From contig JAZNQX010000078.1 of the NCBI GenBank assembly GCA_045590395.1, positions 1 through 19,591 on the forward strand: a stretch of DNA of 19,591 nt, in the 5' to 3' direction. Positions 15,624 to 19,591 of the stretch are shown piece after piece. The position numbers were made by a program, and so were the translations under genes. Source of the DNA: SIG607 sp045590395. GTDB lineage: Bacteria > Bacillota > Clostridia > Oscillospirales > Acutalibacteraceae. Position 1 is the first letter of the stretch. Each line of letters begins with the position of its first letter. The notes beneath the pieces were generated by a model. The model worked only from the letters and a program-made list of their open reading frames with translations, was not told the DNA's origin and searched no databases.

Positions 15624-16853
15624 TTAAAATTTGTTTACCGCGCCTGTAAATACGGGAATTTTAGTGTCGGCATCCAGTATCATAAAAATAAAAGGTCTGT
15701 CAAGGGTAACGGTTTTTGTATCGGGTGAAAGGCTGGTCTTTGCCGCCATTTCAACCTTTGTAACCGCCCCTGCCTTTGTTCCGTTTTCAGCAACGCTGAT
15801 ATAGGTTTTTTGCAGAACTTCACCTATATAAAGATTAGCGCCTTTCACCTTTGCCATAGCAGAAAAGTCGGCCTTATCCTCATCAAATGCGGCTTCTACA
15901 CCGCTTTTTTTAAGAATTTCGTCAGCCGTAAAGGAGTAATTAAACTGAAATTTCGGCATAGTGGCATAAACAGTAGTTTCCGCCGCGCTGTCTATGGTGT
16001 TTTTAAGCTTATCACCGCTAAGGGTTGCCGCATAATCAGCAAGACTTACATTCTCCTCAGGCAATAATACGGCAAAAAGATAATCGGCATTTTTATAGGG
16101 CTTTATAAAGCCTGTTGCACCACCGTACTCAATATACATATCCTCGGTAGATTTCATCATTTCGACCGTGTAGTTTTTGTCTTTTGCCTTAAAGGTGCCG
16201 CTGCTGACAGCCTTCTCACTATAAGGGTTTTGCCACTCTGCCTCAAAGGTAAGGGCGTTTATTAAAAACATCATAGTGTTTTTATCTATGTCGTCTATTA
16301 TGCTGTCAATATTGCCGTCTGTCGCCTCTTTCACCCAGTCGTTAACGGCGGTTTTGCCATCATTGTTAAAGTTTACCTTAAAGGCGGATGCATTATAGTA
16401 ATCGGCATTTTTCTGTAAAAAGTCTTTATTTACAGTAAGCCTATCGTCGTTTCTGTACCATATAGAAGCGGCGTTTTTAACCTCACTTTTTAAAGAGCCC
16501 ATAAAGGCCTTCATATATCGGTTATAGGTTTCACTGCCAAAGGACATACAGAAAAAGTTTTCCAGCTCGGTTTTTGTCTGTCCCTCTGCCCCGTTCATAG
16601 CAAGACCGCAGGCAAGAGATAATGAGGCAGGTGAAAACATAAAGTTTTCACTACTTACTGATAATTCCTTTAAAAAAGCCGATGTCACTTCATACTGAGA
16701 AAGGGTGAAAACATAATCGGGCTTTTTTTCGTCACCGCTTTCAGCCGTTATGCCCTCCATAAGATTAACCCTGGCGGTGCCTGTTTCGGTACAACCGGTT
16801 ATGCACAAACTCAGACTCAGCAGTATTGCTATTAAGGGTAATATTTTTCTCAC
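15624..16853 (-). CDS. Serpin-family protease inhibitor, lipoprotein-anchored
   Basis: A 409-residue serpin (PF00079). The signal ends in lipobox ITGC (Cys21), so it should be tethered outside the membrane. Serpin landmarks are ENFMFSPASLSLACGLAMNGAEGQT (about 69-93, conserved shutter strand and helix), TMMFLINALTFEAEW, and C-terminal DRPFIFMI. The reactive-loop hinge ENGTKAGAVT starts at E356 (P17), with Gly, Thr and small residues at P15-P9, as in inhibitory serpins. Counting 17 residues from P17 puts P1 at K372 and P1' at T373. The C-terminal side is about four residues longer than in alpha-1-antitrypsin, so P1 could shift (for example to L375). The start is GTG at 16853, overlapping the upstream stop as GTGA, with GAGG 10 nt upstream. 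Likely role: guarding the cell against host or competitor serine or cysteine proteases. Confidence 0.92.
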   Translation of the reverse strand: MRKILPLIAILLSLSLCITGCTETGTARVNLMEGITAESGDEKKPDYVFTLSQYEVTSAFLKELSVSSENFMFSPASLSLACGLAMNGAEGQTKTELENFFCMSFGSETYNRYMKAFMGSLKSEVKNAASIWYRNDDRLTVNKDFLQKNADYYNASAFKVNFNNDGKTAVNDWVKEATDGNIDSIIDDIDKNTMMFLINALTFEAEWQNPYSEKAVSSGTFKAKDKNYTVEMMKSTEDMYIEYGGATGFIKPYKNADYLFAVLLPEENVSLADYAATLSGDKLKNTIDSAAETTVYATMPKFQFNYSFTADEILKKSGVEAAFDEDKADFSAMAKVKGANLYIGEVLQKTYISVAENGTKAGAVTKVEMAAKTSLSPDTKTVTLDRPFIFMILDADTKIPVFTGAVNKF

Positions 16854-18388
16854 TCTGTATCTACCTCTATACTTTCCATTTCAAGTATTTCTTCGTTATA
16901 AAATACAGATTTTTTCTGCATTTCTTTATCCAGCTTTTCAAAGCCGTAGCGCTCGGTAAGGGTGGGGATATTTGAGAACAGATTTGTTCCCAGACCCAGT
17001 CTTTCGCCGTTAATTTGAACACCCATAGCCGCAAGGGTTGTGGGGAACATATCAAAGGTGCCGAAATTACGGTTTTTCTCTTGTTTTGGCTCTACCGCCG
17101 AATTTATAAAGCAGTTATAAACCGTTCTGGTATAGTCCTTATTTATATCCTTTAAAAACTCGGGGTCCATGGTTAAATGGTCGCCCGAAATAACAATGGT
17201 TGTGTCCTTATAAAAGGGCTGTTCTTTTATCCAGCTTACAAACTCGCTTACCTGCTTTGAGGAACAGGCTATAACATTTGCATACTGGTCTTCAAAGGTA
17301 TCTTCGCAGTCCTCACACACATAGCCGTCAGGAAAATGGGTGTCCGAGGTCAGCACCGTAAAGTTAAAGGGCTTACCCTCGTTATAAAGCTTTGTAAGTT
17401 CCTCTTTTGCAAAGGCGAAAACCTTTTTATCCTCAAAGCCCCACCACTGCCTGTAGTCTTCGGGCAGTCTGCCCTCGGCTTTAAGGGAATTTATATCCAC
17501 AATATTATAGTTTCCGTGCTGTTTAAAGTATGCCTTTCTGCCGCCGAACTCTGCATCACTGCCTACAAGCAGAGTCTGATTATACCCCTGCTTTTCAAGT
17601 ATTTCGCCGATGGTTGTAACTCCCGACAAAAAGGTTTCTTCTGTGCCGTAGCCCTGACTGTCCAGTGGCACCTTTATCAGCATACCCGAGGTCTGCGAAA
17701 CCATAGCCGCAGAGGTCCAGGTGGTACCCGCATAGGACAGAGCGCCGCCTACACCGCTGTTTACAGAGAAGTTTATATTGTTTTCTGCCAGACTGTGTAA
17801 CTCCGGCATAAAATTATTTGTTATCTTACCCCCTGCATTAGTATCGGAATAGGTGTTTTCATAAGACTCAAGAAAAATATAAATAAGATTTCTCTTTTTC
17901 TCGGGGAAGGTAAGGGTGGTGGTATTGGGGTTTACATAATGTGCCTCAATAAAATCAGACTCGGTAGAGGTGGTTACAAGATAAGAGCCCACCTTAAGTC
18001 TGGCAATAAAGAAGGTACAGGCAACAAGCAGGGTTGCCAGTGCAAAGGGCAAGGCAATATTTTTAAAAAACTCGCACACACGGGTTGCACAGTATTTTGT
18101 ATAGCACTTTATTTTGGAAAGCTTTTGCTTTAAGCCGCCCGAAAGCAAAAAGAACAAAAATATTTCTACCAGTGTAAGCACCACGCCAAAACCGCCGACA
18201 CGGATATACGCGCTGTTCAGCAGATTTTTATTAGCGCCGTTTGAGGGCGATTTTAACTGGAACAAAACCTGGTCAAGAAAAATATTATCGTATTTATTTA
18301 CAAGCCATATAGTTAAAAACAGCAAAAGATTACCCAAAGTAAGAATAACCAGAGCCCATATATGCTTTTTGTTTATAGGTTTTTTCAA
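16850..18388 (-). CDS. LTA synthase/MdoB-like phosphoglycerol transferase
   Basis: A 512-residue membrane enzyme of the alkaline-phosphatase superfamily (sulfatase domain, PF00884). Membrane helices at about 8-30, 66-84 and 112-132 precede an outside catalytic domain (about 165-480). Candidate catalytic residues are E174 in IFLESYENT, the nucleophile threonine in GTTWTSAAM (probably T225), D349/H351 in SDTH and D403/H404 in SGDHLTM. The GxxWT arrangement is closer to MdoB/OpgB than to LtaS. It should move phosphoglycerol (or similar) from phosphatidylglycerol onto a glycan, lipid or polymer. It has fewer membrane helices than classic LtaS. The start is TTG at 18388: no other in-frame start is nearby, and AAAGGATGG lies 7 nt upstream. 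It is the first gene of the three-gene unit. Confidence 0.9.
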   Translation of the reverse strand: MKKPINKKHIWALVILTLGNLLLFLTIWLVNKYDNIFLDQVLFQLKSPSNGANKNLLNSAYIRVGGFGVVLTLVEIFLFFLLSGGLKQKLSKIKCYTKYCATRVCEFFKNIALPFALATLLVACTFFIARLKVGSYLVTTSTESDFIEAHYVNPNTTTLTFPEKKRNLIYIFLESYENTYSDTNAGGKITNNFMPELHSLAENNINFSVNSGVGGALSYAGTTWTSAAMVSQTSGMLIKVPLDSQGYGTEETFLSGVTTIGEILEKQGYNQTLLVGSDAEFGGRKAYFKQHGNYNIVDINSLKAEGRLPEDYRQWWGFEDKKVFAFAKEELTKLYNEGKPFNFTVLTSDTHFPDGYVCEDCEDTFEDQYANVIACSSKQVSEFVSWIKEQPFYKDTTIVISGDHLTMDPEFLKDINKDYTRTVYNCFINSAVEPKQEKNRNFGTFDMFPTTLAAMGVQINGERLGLGTNLFSNIPTLTERYGFEKLDKEMQKKSVFYNEEILEMESIEVDTE

Positions 18389-18427
18389 AAAAATCCATCC
18401 TTTAACATATAAAATAGATTCTCTTAT

Positions 18428-18456
18428 ATTTTAAAGGCAAGTGGGAAAATAGTCAA
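18428..18456 (-). promoter_or_regulatory. Sigma-A promoter of the phosphoglycerol transferase-serpin unit
   Basis: TTGACT (18456-18451, five of six), 17-nt spacer, TAAAAT (18433-18428, five of six). Transcription would start near 18421, giving a leader of about 33 nt that contains AAAGGATGG before the TTG start. Confidence 0.8.
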
Positions 18457-18491
18457 TAGCAATAAAAATTTTAACATTTTGGTAATATATA

Positions 18492-18528
18492 AAAAACTCA
18501 GGTCACTCTTTAAGCAACCTGAGTTTTT
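18492..18528 (-). terminator. Intrinsic terminator after the pilin-like gene
   Basis: A 12-bp stem (AAAAACTCAGGT/ACCTGAGTTTTT) with a 13-nt loop is followed by a T-rich stretch. It begins 3 nt after the stop codon at 18534-18532. The A/T-flanked arms make it potentially active in both directions. Confidence 0.9.
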
Positions 18529-18531
18529 CTA

Positions 18532-19591
18532 TTATGCTTTACAGCTTTTCTTTTTCAGTATGGTCAGTGCAAGGCACATCATAAGGCTTATAAGGCCTAT
18601 TGTTATGGTTGCACCTATGTTCATACCATCGCCGGTTACGGGAGAAGGCTCAGTATACTTGTTTGTAAACTCAATACTCTGAACAGCCTCGCCACCCTTT
18701 TCTGCGATAAACATTGCCGACAAGGTACCGTCGTTATTATCGGTTACGGTAACGGTTACATTATATTCTGCTGTATCATAGGTAATTTCCTTTTTCTTAT
18801 CCGAGGCATCTTCCTTAACAACATATTTATAGGTGCCTGCTTTGGTGTAATCAAGGGTGAAGCTAAAGCTTCCGTCTTCAGCATTCTTAACTCTCTTTAT
18901 TTCTTTACCATCTTCACCGTAGAGAACAAAGGTAAAATCGTCACCCTCAAGGTCTTTACCGTCAAGGGTCTTTTTACCCTCTATCTTGGCTGTTCCCTTT
19001 GCGCTGTAGGTGTTCTCAAAAACAACCTCATCGCTATAGGAAACCTGAGTTTCAAGAACGCTTCTGCCGTTCTTAACCGCTTCGGTAACGGTAACGGTAA
19101 CGGTATACTGGGCAGTATCATAGGTAATACCGTCAAGCGCATTATTGACAGCTTCCTCGGGTATGCTTTCCTTAATTACATAGTAATAGGTACCTGCCTT
19201 GTTATAGGTAATATAGCCGGTATCTGCACTGTCTTTAAACAAGAACTTGCCGTCGGCACCATTTTTAGCGGTAAGCACTACATCACCTACAGCATTTATC
19301 TTACCGTCAGCACCTTTAAGTGCCTGATAAAGCTCAAAGGTGAACTCATCGCCCGAAAGGGTCTTATTATACTTCTTTTCGCCCTTAATTTCAGCCATTA
19401 CGCTTTCAACATGAAGCTGGTTATTGAATACTGCAAGGCTTTCTTCTAAACTTTCGTTATCAATATATCTTGTATAAGAAACCTTTGATTCCAGACCGCC
19501 CTTAAGATTGTCGGTTACATCTATTTCCACAAGATAAACCGATGTGTCATATTCCATAAGAGCGTCAGCATCACTGGGCACTACCTCGCGG
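18532..19591 (-). CDS. Pilin-like sorted surface protein with isopeptide-type repeats (5' end missing)
   Basis: The C-terminal 353 or so residues of a longer protein; the frame is open through the window edge, so the first ATG/GTG here is internal. The end of one repeat is followed by two full repeats (about 19410-19006 and 18996-18654) of the streptococcal pilin isopeptide (FctA/Spy0128-like) type. Each starts with an IKGEKK or IEGKKTL strand, has GDEFTFELY or GDDFTFVLY, AGTY-Y-V-KE, ITYDTA-Y-VTVTVT, and closes with FENTY or FTNKY, where Lys and Asn would form the internal bond. The sorting signal SPVTG (18645-18631) is followed by a hydrophobic segment and a basic tail KKKSCKA. The protein is probably covalently attached to peptidoglycan by a sortase. 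No sortase gene is visible. Ligand unknown. Confidence 0.88.
   Translation of the reverse strand, partial: REVVPSDADALMEYDTSVYLVEIDVTDNLKGGLESKVSYTRYIDNESLEESLAVFNNQLHVESVMAEIKGEKKYNKTLSGDEFTFELYQALKGADGKINAVGDVVLTAKNGADGKFLFKDSADTGYITYNKAGTYYYVIKESIPEEAVNNALDGITYDTAQYTVTVTVTEAVKNGRSVLETQVSYSDEVVFENTYSAKGTAKIEGKKTLDGKDLEGDDFTFVLYGEDGKEIKRVKNAEDGSFSFTLDYTKAGTYKYVVKEDASDKKKEITYDTAEYNVTVTVTDNNDGTLSAMFIAEKGGEAVQSIEFTNKYTEPSPVTGDGMNIGATITIGLISLMMCLALTILKKKSCKA

Noticed and set aside
18330..18398. Out-of-frame ATG at 18398 opening a short leader frame over the TTG start
   Set aside because: The ATG sits directly on the AAAGG ribosome site with no spacing, so it is unlikely to be translated. The TTG at 18388 has the correct spacing.
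19080..19110. Tandem CGGTAA-like repeat on the plus strand
   Set aside because: It encodes the alternating Val-Thr beta strand of an isopeptide repeat (VTVTVT), so it reflects protein sequence and is not a DNA repeat element.
1..19591. CRISPR array, defence island, transposon, integrase, tRNA or phage signals
   Set aside because: No regular spaced repeats, transposase or integrase motifs, inverted terminal repeats, or tRNA-like cloverleaf were seen on either strand. Nearly all bases are accounted for by recognisable genes.

Overview
The window looks like a chromosomal piece of a Gram-positive, moderately low-GC anaerobe of class Clostridia, most likely a gut Oscillospiraceae/Ruminococcaceae-type organism. 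This is an inference. It rests on the single-membrane (monoderm) gene content, the Firmicutes-type recA/recX/rimO/pgsA neighbourhood, an LTA-synthase-like enzyme, a pilin-type sorted surface protein, a cohesin-like domain, strong AGGAGG-type ribosome binding sites, and GTG/TTG starts. All 15 genes are on the minus strand, so transcription runs from 19591 towards 1. Coding density is very high and no stretch over 300 bases lacks a gene. No tRNA, rRNA, CRISPR array, insertion sequence or phage gene is visible.

In transcription order:
(1) 19591-18532 is the C-terminal part of a pilin-like surface protein with isopeptide-type repeats and an SPVTG sorting signal, closed by a terminator.
(2) 18388-14890 is a three-gene unit with its own sigma-A-type promoter: an MdoB/LtaS-like phosphoglycerol transferase, a lipoprotein serpin joined to it by a GTGA overlap, and a single-pass membrane protein of unknown function. 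A hairpin follows.
(3) 14841-13120 is an ABC exporter of the fused membrane/ATPase type.
(4) 13058-11838 is tyrS, with a near-consensus promoter and a strong intrinsic terminator.
(5) 11709-1908 is a ten-gene, tightly packed series: FG-GAP/VCBS-like lipoprotein, OmpR-type regulator, HAMP histidine kinase, DUF1385 (YqhQ-like) membrane protein, prmC, recA, recX, rimO, pgsA and a membrane-anchored cohesin-like protein. Only one clear promoter (11746-11774) and one clear terminator (1893-1922) bracket this series.
(6) 1827-1 is the N-terminal part of a large secreted surface protein with two InlB-type B-repeats between carbohydrate-binding-like modules.

Functionally, two themes mix. One is housekeeping: recombination (recA/recX), translation (prmC, rimO, tyrS) and phospholipid synthesis (pgsA). 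The other is the cell surface: sorted pilin, serpin, phosphoglycerol transferase, cohesin-like protein, B-repeat protein, and a sensory lipoprotein with a two-component system. PgsA leads to phosphatidylglycerol, the usual phosphoglycerol donor for the enzyme at 16850-18388. I found no clear new multi-gene system. The points most worth a second look are the anchored serpin and its partners, the lipoprotein/two-component trio at the head of a recA-containing operon, and the cohesin-like protein outside any visible cellulosome locus.
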